Source: Noviherbaspirillum sp.
Lineage (GTDB): Bacteria > Pseudomonadota > Gammaproteobacteria > Burkholderiales > Burkholderiaceae
Assembly (NCBI GenBank): GCA_028292785.1
Contig: JAQGLQ010000097.1
Location: 1-7,127 of the forward strand
Reading direction: 5' to 3'
DNA: 7,127 nt
The position numbers and the translations under genes are program-made. The number at the start of each line of letters is the position of its first letter. The stretch's first letter is position 1. Shown here piece after piece: positions 1 through 5,842 of this stretch. The notes below the pieces were generated by a model. That model worked only from the letters and a program-made list of their open reading frames with translations. It was not told the DNA's origin and did not search any database.

Positions 1-429
1 CACATTCCTTACAAGGGATCGGGACAATCCGTGCCCGCGCTGCTCGGCGGCGAGGTGCAGGTGGCGATGACTTCCTTCCCCTCGCTCGGGCCTTTCGCAC
101 CGACCGGCCAGGTCAACCTGATCGCCGTAACTTCGCCGAAACATCTTCCCAATGCGCCCGACGCCCCGCCGCTCGCGGATTCCTACAGGGGATTCGACTA
201 TGCCGCGGAAATTGGATTCATGGCGCCCGCGGGAACCCCGCCCGACATCATCGCCAAGCTGGACAGCGCCATCAAGAGCGCGCTCGAGGCGCCGGAAATC
301 CAGGCCAAGCTCAACAGCCTGGGCGCGATTCCCAGCTATCTCAATCCCGCGGAATATGCCGAGAACCTGCGCCAGAACCTGAAGAAATACAAGGTCGCGG
401 TCGAGGTCTCGAACGCATCGCAGAACTGA
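1..429 (+). CDS. Bug/TctC-family tripartite tricarboxylate transporter solute receptor, C-terminal part
   Basis: The reading frame is open from the first base, so the gene begins outside the window. The visible 142 residues start with HIPYKGSGQSVPALLGGEVQ, which matches the conserved H-x-PYKG-x-G...LLGG-x-V-Q segment of Bug receptors. Further family hallmarks follow: the IAVTSPKHLPNAPDAPPLAD stretch, the APAGTPPDIIAKL motif, and the closing LGAIPSYLNPAEYAENL segment before a charged helix and the stop. Bug proteins are periplasmic binding proteins of about 300 residues for carboxylates and aromatic acids. Some work with TctAB permeases and many are orphans. The N-terminus, signal peptide and most of the first lobe are missing here. 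The gene ends 22 bp before the monooxygenase on the same strand, which suggests co-transcription and a role in capturing the substrate of the downstream pathway. Family assignment is firm; the ligand is unknown. Confidence 0.9.
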   Translation, partial: HIPYKGSGQSVPALLGGEVQVAMTSFPSLGPFAPTGQVNLIAVTSPKHLPNAPDAPPLADSYRGFDYAAEIGFMAPAGTPPDIIAKLDSAIKSALEAPEIQAKLNSLGAIPSYLNPAEYAENLRQNLKKYKVAVEVSNASQN

Positions 430-441
430 ACCCGGACCAGC

Positions 442-454
442 GGAGAAGCATTTG
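442..454 (+). promoter_or_regulatory. Ribosome binding site supporting a TTG start
   Basis: GGAG at 442-445 lies six bases before TTG at 452-454. No in-frame ATG or GTG occurs before the FAD-binding motif, and the next methionine (residue 24) would delete the GxGxxG loop. The TTG is therefore the most likely start of the monooxygenase. Confidence 0.65.
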
Positions 455-2137
455 AACGAGGCAAGACAAACCCGGCGCGCGACCCCGGTCGCCATCGTGG
501 GCGGAGGGCCGGTAGGCCTGATGCTCGCGATGTTCCTCGACCGGCACGGCGTGGACTGCGTAGTCTTCAATCAGGAGGCATCGGTGCGCGCGCATCCGAA
601 GGGCAGCACCCACAATTCGCGCACCATGGAGCATTACCGCCGGCTCGGTTTCGCCGACCGGGTGCGCGAGGCCGGGCTGCCGGACGATCATCCGACCGAT
701 GTGGCGTACTTCACGCGCTTCAACGCGTGGGAACTGGCGCGCATCCGCATGCCTTCGGAAGCGCAGAAGCGCCGCGCGGTGCTGGAATCGGGTCCGCTCG
801 AGCAGATTCCCGAACCGATCCATCGCGCCAACCAGATGTACGTCGAGAAGATCCTGTTCGACGAAGCGTCGCGGCGGCCGCACATCACACTGCGATTCGG
901 CTGGCAGGTCGATGCGTTCGAGGAGACACCCTCGTCGGTCGCCGTGCGCGCGAAGAATGTCGAGACCGGCGAACAGGAGTTGTGGGACGCTTCCTATATG
1001 GCGGCCTGCGACGGCGGCCGCAGCTTCGTGCGCACCACGCTCGGCATCGAATACGAAGGCTATGAAAACCTGAAGCAGGCATTCTTCGGCGGCCGCATGA
1101 TATCGACCTATCTGCGGGCGCCGACGCTGTACCGCGATTTCCTCGGCGACAAGCGCGCCTGGCAGTACTGGATCGTGAATCCGGAAATCCGCACCGCGCT
1201 GGTGCCGCTGAACGGCGTCGACGAGTTCCTGCTGTGGAGCCGCGACGACATCTCCGACAATGAAATCGACGACAAGGTGATCGCCGGCTTTCTGAAAAAA
1301 TGCGTGGGCGCGGACGTTCCCGTGGAAGTGCTGGCGCACGGCAAATGGACCGCCGGCGTCGCCTTGGTCGCGGAGAAATTCGCATCGGGCAAACGCATCT
1401 TCCTCGCCGGCGACGCGGTGCACCTGTTCACGCCGACCGGCGGCTTCGGCATGAATACCGGCGTCGACGATGCCGCCAACCTGGCATGGAAGCTGGCGGC
1501 CGCGGTGCAGGGCTGGGGCGGCGACAGCCTGCTCGCATCGTATGAAGCGGAACGCAAGCCGATCGCGGTGCGCAATACCGGCGCGGCGCGCGCGCTGGCC
1601 AAGAACGTGGGCCAGGTGCCGGTGCCGCCGGAGCTCGAAGACGAGAGCGACGCCGGCGCCAATGCCCGGCGCGCGAGCGGCGACTTCCTGTCGACCTTCG
1701 GTGACGAATATGCTTCCCTCGGCGTGCAGCTTGGCGCGCGCTACGACGGGTCGCCGGTCGTCGTAGCCAACCGCGAAGCACCGCCCGACGATCTGTCGAA
1801 ATATATGCCGAGCAGCGTGCCGGGAGGCCGGGCGCCGCATTTCTGGGTCGACGACGGCCGCGGCCAAGGCAGTTCGGCCTACGATCATTTCGGCGTCGGA
1901 TTCACGCTGCTGGCCTTCAAGGAAATCGATGGCGGCGCGCAGCCGGAGATCGCGCGCGAGGCGGCACGACGCAATATTCCGTTCACCGTGTACCGCGTAT
2001 CGAATGAAGCGGCGCGGCGCATGTACGGCGTCGACTATGCGCTGGTGCGGCCCGACCAGCACATCGCATGGAGCGGCGACAGCCTGCCGGCAGCGTCAGG
2101 CGCGCTATGGGACAGGGTGACGGGCCGATTAACGTAG
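452..2137 (+). CDS. FAD-dependent aromatic monooxygenase (class A, PheA/TfdB/MhpA-like)
   Basis: This 561-residue protein is predicted to be a cytoplasmic single-component flavoprotein hydroxylase that uses NAD(P)H and O2 to add a hydroxyl ortho to an existing phenolic hydroxyl. Three class A motifs are visible: the Rossmann loop GGGPVG at residues 17-22 inside VAIVGGGPVGLMLAMFL, the DG motif CDGGRSFVR at 186-194, and the GD motif with GDAVH at 320-324 followed by GFGMNTGVDDAANLAWKL at 331-348. Residues from about 411 to the end form the thioredoxin-like C-terminal domain of phenol hydroxylase-type enzymes, with the usual LVRPDQHIAW near 531-540. Length fits the PheA/TfdB/MhpA group. Translation probably starts at TTG. 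It sits between the Bug receptor gene (22 bp) and marR (30 bp), and shares the locus with a ring-cleavage dioxygenase. This suggests it makes the catechol or hydroxylated catechol that enzyme cleaves. Family is very likely; substrate is not determinable. Confidence 0.92.
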   Translation: MNEARQTRRATPVAIVGGGPVGLMLAMFLDRHGVDCVVFNQEASVRAHPKGSTHNSRTMEHYRRLGFADRVREAGLPDDHPTDVAYFTRFNAWELARIRMPSEAQKRRAVLESGPLEQIPEPIHRANQMYVEKILFDEASRRPHITLRFGWQVDAFEETPSSVAVRAKNVETGEQELWDASYMAACDGGRSFVRTTLGIEYEGYENLKQAFFGGRMISTYLRAPTLYRDFLGDKRAWQYWIVNPEIRTALVPLNGVDEFLLWSRDDISDNEIDDKVIAGFLKKCVGADVPVEVLAHGKWTAGVALVAEKFASGKRIFLAGDAVHLFTPTGGFGMNTGVDDAANLAWKLAAAVQGWGGDSLLASYEAERKPIAVRNTGAARALAKNVGQVPVPPELEDESDAGANARRASGDFLSTFGDEYASLGVQLGARYDGSPVVVANREAPPDDLSKYMPSSVPGGRAPHFWVDDGRGQGSSAYDHFGVGFTLLAFKEIDGGAQPEIAREAARRNIPFTVYRVSNEAARRMYGVDYALVRPDQHIAWSGDSLPAASGALWDRVTGRLT

Positions 2138-2139
2138 CC

Positions 2140-2152
2140 GTTCGATTCGAAC
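2140..2152. promoter_or_regulatory. Odd-centred palindrome upstream of marR, candidate operator half
   Basis: GTTCGA-T-TCGAAC is a perfect 6-bp inverted repeat around one base. It lies in the 30-bp gap between the monooxygenase stop and the marR ATG. Its centre at 2146 is 19 bp from the centre of a second palindrome (2160-2170), about two helical turns. MarR proteins bind palindromic sites near their own genes, so it is a candidate operator. The function is inferred; the symmetry is seen directly. Confidence 0.4.
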
Positions 2153-2159
2153 AGAAATG

Positions 2160-2170
2160 CATATGATATG
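2160..2170. promoter_or_regulatory. CATAT-G-ATATG palindrome over the marR start codon
   Basis: This is a perfect 5-bp inverted repeat around one base, and its last three bases are the ATG of marR. It also contains TATGAT (2162-2167), which resembles a -10 hexamer, but no good -35 is seen at the right distance and a start there would fall inside the coding region. It may form a composite operator with the palindrome at 2140-2152. No strong Shine-Dalgarno precedes this ATG. Confidence 0.35.
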
Positions 2171-2743
2171 GTTACTCGCGGACGACCCGAAGACAAAAGC
2201 TCGCTGGAAGTCTTGCGCCACTGGCGCGAGGCGGTGCCGAACGACCGGCTCGCGCATCTGATCAAGGATGCGATGCGCGGCGTGTCGCGCGCCTTGCAGT
2301 TCCGGCTGGCGCGGCGATCCGTCTCCTTCGGACACTGGACCTTTCTGCGCATCCTGTGGGAAAAGGACGGCATCACGCAGCGCGAGCTGAGCGGTCTCGC
2401 CGGCGTGATGGAGCCGACCACCTTCGGCGCGCTGAAGACCATGGGCGCGCTCGGCTACATCACGCGCCGCAAGATGCCGCACAACAGGAAGAATGTGTAT
2501 ATCGACCTCACGCCCGAAGGCCGCGCGCTGAAAGAGCTGCTGGTGCCGCTGGCGGAAGAAGTCAATGAAGTGGCGGTGCGCGGCATCCCGGTGCGCGACA
2601 TCGCAACCACCCGCAAGACCCTGCTCGCGATCATCGAGAACCTGGCGCACGACGAAGGCCAGGTGCTGGATCAGGAGCCGGCAACGAGACCTGCGCCGGG
2701 CGCCGAGGAAAAAGTCAACGCCCCGCGGCGCAGGCAGGCCTGA
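2168..2743 (+). CDS. MarR-family transcriptional regulator
   Basis: This is a 191-residue DNA-binding protein, probably a dimer. The winged helix-turn-helix spans about residues 54-120. GHWTFLRILWEKDGITQREL forms the first helices, LAGVMEPTTFGALKTMGALG the recognition helix region, and the wing is RKMPHNRKNVYIDLT (101-115) before the typical TPEGRALKE helix. Helical dimerisation segments flank it (about 25-50 and 120-165). It runs somewhat beyond the usual 140-160 residues because of a charged, proline-containing tail from about 166. The ATG at 2168 has only a weak ribosome site; other nearby ATGs are out of frame. MarR proteins linked to aromatic catabolic genes usually repress them and are released by an aromatic ligand or its CoA ester. 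Position between the monooxygenase and the ring-fission genes suggests local control. Which promoter it controls is inferred, and the ligand is unknown. Confidence 0.9.
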   Translation: MVTRGRPEDKSSLEVLRHWREAVPNDRLAHLIKDAMRGVSRALQFRLARRSVSFGHWTFLRILWEKDGITQRELSGLAGVMEPTTFGALKTMGALGYITRRKMPHNRKNVYIDLTPEGRALKELLVPLAEEVNEVAVRGIPVRDIATTRKTLLAIIENLAHDEGQVLDQEPATRPAPGAEEKVNAPRRRQA

Positions 2744-2774
2744 GTATCATTCACTTTGGAGAAGAGGAGATTTC

Positions 2775-3614
2775 ATGCGTTACGTCAGTTTTTTACATGA
2801 AGGCAAGCAGACGCTGGGCGTCCGCGACGGCGACAAGGTCCGCGTCATCGGCAACGAGACGCTGGAATCCCTGCTGGCGCGCGGCGTCGATCTGACCAGC
2901 TACGGCCGCAACGCGAGCGGCGCGGCGCTGGACGCTGGCACGCTCAGCTATCTGCCGCCGCTGTCGCGCCCCAACAAGATTTTCTGCATCGGCCTCAACT
3001 ATGCGGACCATACCAAGGAAAGCCCCTACGAGCAGCCTTCCTATCCGACGGTTTTCCCGCGATACCACACCAGCCTGGTGGCGCATGGCGCGCCCATCAT
3101 CCGGCCCAAGCTGTCCGACTCGCTCGACTTCGAAGGCGAAATGGCGGTGGTGCTGAAAAGCGGCGGACGCTACATCACGAAGCAGGATGCGCTGAACCAT
3201 ATCGCAGGCTACGCGGTGTTCAATGAAGGCTCGGTCCGCGAGTATCAGTTCAAGTCGCCGCAATGGACCATCGGCAAGAACTTCGACGGCACGGGCGGCT
3301 TCGGCCCCGACCTCGTCACTGCGGATGAAGTACCGGCCGGCGGCAAGGGCTTGCGTATCGAAACCCGCCTCAACGGCCAGGTGGTGCAATCGGCGACGAC
3401 CGACGACATGCTGTTCGATGTCGTCACCCTGATTTCCACGCTCAGCGAAGCGATCACGCTCGAGGCGGGCGACCTGATCGTCACCGGCACGCCGGCCGGC
3501 ATCGGCTGGGCGCGCAATCCGAAACTGTTGATGAAGCATGGCGACGTGTGCGAAGTGACGATCGAGAAGATCGGGACCTTGCGCAATCCTATCGTGGATG
3601 AGAGCGCGCGTTAG
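2775..3614 (+). CDS. Fumarylacetoacetate hydrolase (FAH) family protein, probable ring-fission product hydrolase
   Basis: The protein has 279 residues from ATG at 2775, chosen because AGGAG (2765-2769) stands five bases upstream and the product then begins like the family (MRYVSFLHEGKQTLGV). A much longer in-frame extension upstream overlaps marR and is not supported. Family signatures are KIFCIGLNYADHTKE (68-82), SLVAHGAPIIRP (100-111), the metal-binding DFEGEMAVV (118-126, ligands E120 and E122), IGKNFDGTGGFGP (166-178) and the C-terminal DLIVTGTPAGIG (233-244). The third metal carboxylate, usually Asp in NDxSxRD, is Glu151 in NEGSVRE. Members hydrolyse acylpyruvates and related 1,3-diketo acids, or act as hydratases or decarboxylases in meta-cleavage pathways. 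Next to an extradiol dioxygenase it most likely processes the ring-opened product in the cytoplasm. The exact reaction is unknown. Confidence 0.9.
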   Translation: MRYVSFLHEGKQTLGVRDGDKVRVIGNETLESLLARGVDLTSYGRNASGAALDAGTLSYLPPLSRPNKIFCIGLNYADHTKESPYEQPSYPTVFPRYHTSLVAHGAPIIRPKLSDSLDFEGEMAVVLKSGGRYITKQDALNHIAGYAVFNEGSVREYQFKSPQWTIGKNFDGTGGFGPDLVTADEVPAGGKGLRIETRLNGQVVQSATTDDMLFDVVTLISTLSEAITLEAGDLIVTGTPAGIGWARNPKLLMKHGDVCEVTIEKIGTLRNPIVDESAR

Positions 3615-3657
3615 CCAGGCGAAGGCCAATTCAAGCAAGAACCGGAAGGAGACAGCA

Positions 3658-4587
3658 ATGACCGAGCAAACGCCCACAGCCGGCGTACATTCCATCGACC
3701 ACTTCGCACTGACCGTCCCCGACGTGGCGAAAGCCGCGCATATCTTCGATGCCTTCGGCCTCACCGTCAAGCAGACCGGCGACAGCCTCGAGCTGTACGC
3801 CGCCGACGGCCATCGCTGGGGACGCATCCTGCCGGGCGCCGCCAAGTCCCTGGCCTACCTCAGCCTGAACTGCTACGAAGCCGACTACGACACCCTGACG
3901 AGGCAGATCCGGTCCGCCGGTGCAACGCAGGTGAAGCCCGGCGATTCCTGGGCGAACGATACCGGCTACTGGTTCCGCGACCCGGACGGCAACCTGGTCC
4001 AGGTCAAGCCCGGCCCGAAGACCATGCCCGACGAGAAGACGCCGAACGCGCGCATCGATATCCCGGCGAACCAGCGTGGCTCCAACAGCCGCGGCGCGGA
4101 CGGCAAGGTGCATCCGCGCCGGCTGTCGCATGTGCTGCTGTTCACGACGGATGTGCTGCGCAGCCTGGACTTTTACGAAAAGGCGGTCGGCCTGAAGCTG
4201 TCCGACCGTTCGCAGGACATCATCGCCTTCACGCACGGGCGGCACGGCAGCGACCATCATCTGCTCGCATTCGTGAAGAGCAGCGCAAAGGGCTGGCACC
4301 ATTCGGCCTGGGACGTCGACGGCGTCGACCACGTCGGGCGCGGCCATGCGCAGATGGCGGCCGCCGGCTACACCGAAGGCTGGGGTACCGGACGCCATGT
4401 GCTCGGTTCCAATTACTTCTACTATGTGCGCGATCCCTGGGGCTCGTTCGCCGAGTTTTCCGCGCACATCGATTACATCGCCAAAGGCTACGAATGGCCG
4501 AGCGGCGACCATCCTCCGGAAGATTCGCTTTATCAGTGGGGACCGGATGTGCCTCCCTACTTCATCCAGAACACCGAAACCGCCTGA
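3658..4587 (+). CDS. VOC-superfamily type I extradiol ring-cleavage dioxygenase
   Basis: The protein has 309 residues from ATG at 3658, preceded by AAGGAG (3646-3651) six bases away. Two vicinal-oxygen-chelate domains are visible. The N-terminal one (about 10-120) starts HSIDHFALTVPDVAKA and ends GYWFRDPDGNLVQVKP; the C-terminal one spans about 153-270. The C-terminal domain keeps the Fe(II) facial triad: His158 (RRLSHVLLF), His214 or His215 (GWHHSAWDV) and Glu266 (DPWGSFAEFSAH). His200/His201 (SDHHLLAF) and the tyrosines in NYFYYVRDP fit the second-shell positions of BphC-like enzymes. The N-terminal domain ends in Gln115 rather than a metal-ligand Glu, consistent with the usual non-catalytic N-domain. 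A tail rich in Trp and Pro (about 279-305) follows. It should cleave a catecholic ring next to the diol in the cytoplasm. It lies 43 bp after the FAH gene. The family is firm; the natural diol is unknown, and a non-dioxygenase VOC enzyme is less likely because the triad is intact. Confidence 0.9.
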   Translation: MTEQTPTAGVHSIDHFALTVPDVAKAAHIFDAFGLTVKQTGDSLELYAADGHRWGRILPGAAKSLAYLSLNCYEADYDTLTRQIRSAGATQVKPGDSWANDTGYWFRDPDGNLVQVKPGPKTMPDEKTPNARIDIPANQRGSNSRGADGKVHPRRLSHVLLFTTDVLRSLDFYEKAVGLKLSDRSQDIIAFTHGRHGSDHHLLAFVKSSAKGWHHSAWDVDGVDHVGRGHAQMAAAGYTEGWGTGRHVLGSNYFYYVRDPWGSFAEFSAHIDYIAKGYEWPSGDHPPEDSLYQWGPDVPPYFIQNTETA

Positions 4588-4602
4588 CGGCCGCGACCGT
4601 TT

Positions 4603-4650
4603 CGCGTCCCGTGCCCGCGCAAGCGGCGGGGACGCGATATGCATTTTCTT
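4603..4650 (+). terminator. Candidate intrinsic terminator or processing hairpin after the dioxygenase gene
   Basis: CGCGTCCC (4603-4610) pairs perfectly with GGGACGCG (4629-4636). Inside, CCGC (4615-4618) pairs with GCGG (4623-4626) around a GCAA loop, a GNRA-type tetraloop, with a small internal loop between the two stems. A T-rich stretch (CATTTTCTT, ending at 4650) follows, but seven bases separate it from the stem, so termination may be partial. It lies 15 bases after the stop codon of the preceding gene. Confidence 0.5.
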
Positions 4651-4677
4651 CGAATACCCTTTCAGCAAGGAGCAGCG

Positions 4678-5718
4678 ATGAACAGCTTGGCCAGGATCTT
4701 CGTCTTATCCGCTTTATTGAACGTCGCGGCGGTCGCTTCGGCGCAGTCTCTCGCATCGATCGCGCAATACGAGGGCCCCGACCGGCAGGCGCGGCTCATC
4801 GAAGGCGCGAAGAAGGAAGGTTCGCTGACGCTGTATGCGACCACGCCCATCGATTACCTGCGCATCATCATCGGCGGCTTCGAGCAGAAATACGGCGTCA
4901 AGGTCAATCTCTGGCGCTCGCGCTCGGAGAACGTCCTGCAGCGCATCGTCACCGAATCGCGCAGCAGCGCTCCCTCCTTCGACGTGGTCGAATGCATCAC
5001 CACGCCGATGGAAGCCCTGCACAAGGAAGGCCTGCTGCAAAAGATCAACGCGCCGGTGCATCGCGAACTCCAGCCGTGGGGCTTGCCGGCCCACCGCGAA
5101 TGGGCCGCCACCCAGTTGTACACCTTTGTCCAGTCCTACAACACCGACAAGGTCAAGAAGGAAGACCTGCCGAAGACCTACATGGACCTGCTCGATCCGA
5201 AATGGAAAGGCAAGCTGTCGATGGAAGCCTCGGACCATGAGTGGTTCTCGGAAGTGATCAAGCAGATGGGCGAGGAAAAAGGATTGAAGTTCTGGCGCGA
5301 CCTGGTCGCCACCAACGGCGTGCAGGTGCGAACCGGCCATTCACTGCTCAACAACCTGGTGGGTGCGGGTGAAGTGCCGCTGGCGCTGACGGTGTACAAC
5401 AGCGATCCGGAAACGCTCAAGAAAAAAGGCTCGCCGATAGAGTGGTTTGCCATTGAGCCGGCGATCGCCATTCCGAACGGCGTGGGCGTGGCGCGCAAGG
5501 CGCCGCATCCGCACGCGGCGGTGCTGTTCTACGAATACATGCTCAGTGAAGAGGCGCAGAACGTGCTCGCGAAAATCGGCTATATCACTTCGCAGAAAAA
5601 GATCGCGTCGAATTTCAACAAGCAGCTCAAGGTGCTCGACCCCGCCGTGCTGCTGGAAGAGTCGGCCAAGTCGCAGGCGCTGTTCGATCAGGTGGTTGTC
5701 AAAGGGGCGGCGCGCTGA
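4678..5718 (+). CDS. Periplasmic ABC-type solute-binding protein (Fe3+/extracellular family 1-like)
   Basis: The protein has 346 residues from ATG at 4678, supported by AAGGAG (4667-4672) five bases upstream. It begins with a clear Sec signal peptide: MNSLAR, a hydrophobic core, and an ASA cleavage site at about residues 20-22. The mature protein has the layout of iron/thiamine/phosphonate-type binding proteins: EGAKKEGSLTLYATTP, FEQKYGVKVNLWRSRSENVL, SFDVVECIT, TYMDLLDPKWKGKLSMEA, GVQVRTGHSLLNNLVGAGEV, and the late segment HPHAAVLFYEYMLSEEAQNV. No permease or ATPase gene lies downstream in the window, so its membrane partner is elsewhere or absent. There is no obvious pair of tyrosines marking a ferric site, and the neighbours suggest an organic ligand such as an aromatic acid; this is inference. 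It follows the dioxygenase gene by 90 bp with a hairpin between them. Confidence 0.85.
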   Translation: MNSLARIFVLSALLNVAAVASAQSLASIAQYEGPDRQARLIEGAKKEGSLTLYATTPIDYLRIIIGGFEQKYGVKVNLWRSRSENVLQRIVTESRSSAPSFDVVECITTPMEALHKEGLLQKINAPVHRELQPWGLPAHREWAATQLYTFVQSYNTDKVKKEDLPKTYMDLLDPKWKGKLSMEASDHEWFSEVIKQMGEEKGLKFWRDLVATNGVQVRTGHSLLNNLVGAGEVPLALTVYNSDPETLKKKGSPIEWFAIEPAIAIPNGVGVARKAPHPHAAVLFYEYMLSEEAQNVLAKIGYITSQKKIASNFNKQLKVLDPAVLLEESAKSQALFDQVVVKGAAR

Positions 5719-5729
5719 GAGTGACGGCT

Positions 5730-5755
5730 TGCCTGCGGCCGCGAGGACGCAGGCA
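5730..5755 (+). terminator. Candidate terminator hairpin after the solute-binding protein gene
   Basis: TGCCTGCG (5730-5737) and CGCAGGCA (5748-5755) form a perfect 8-bp GC-rich stem with a 10-base loop, 11 bases after the stop codon. No U-tract follows, only TT, so it may be a weak or Rho-assisted end, or an mRNA-stabilising 3' hairpin. Confidence 0.45.
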
Positions 5756-5768
5756 TTGACAGATATCA

Positions 5769-5796
5769 TTGATGAACAGGCATGTTCCGGCACAAT
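5769..5796 (+). promoter_or_regulatory. Possible sigma70-type promoter for the outer-membrane protein gene
   Basis: TTGATG (5769-5774) and CACAAT (5791-5796) are separated by 16 bases. Each matches four of six consensus positions. They sit between the upstream hairpin and the start codon at 5843, giving a leader of about 40 bases. An exact TTGACA at 5756-5761 has no matching -10 at 16-18 bases. Prediction by eye only. Confidence 0.35.
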
Positions 5797-5842
5797 CCCC
5801 TGATTGTCATGCGAGTCCCGCGTAATGCCGATAGGAAGCCTC

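Noticed and set aside
341..2062. Long minus-strand open frame (573 residues) opposite the monooxygenase gene
   Set aside because: It mirrors a strongly supported gene, its product is rich in Arg, Ala and His with no domain, and GC-rich genes commonly leave the opposite frame open.
2745..2750. TATCAT as a -10 box for a promoter of the FAH gene
   Set aside because: The expected -35 position is GC-rich with no resemblance to TTGACA.
2565..2774. N-terminal extension of the FAH protein overlapping marR
   Set aside because: The extension is Arg-rich out-of-frame marR sequence. A strong ribosome site precedes ATG 2775, where family similarity begins.
2793..3845. Minus-strand open frame opposite the FAH gene and the start of the dioxygenase gene
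   Set aside because: It crosses two well-supported genes and has low-complexity Arg/Ala/Val composition with no recognisable motif.
3631..4668. Minus-strand open frame opposite the dioxygenase gene
   Set aside because: It is a shadow of a gene with an intact Fe(II) triad, and no domain is visible in it.
5756..5761. Exact TTGACA as a -35 element
   Set aside because: No -10-like hexamer lies 16-18 bases downstream; the pair 5769-5774 and 5791-5796 fits better.
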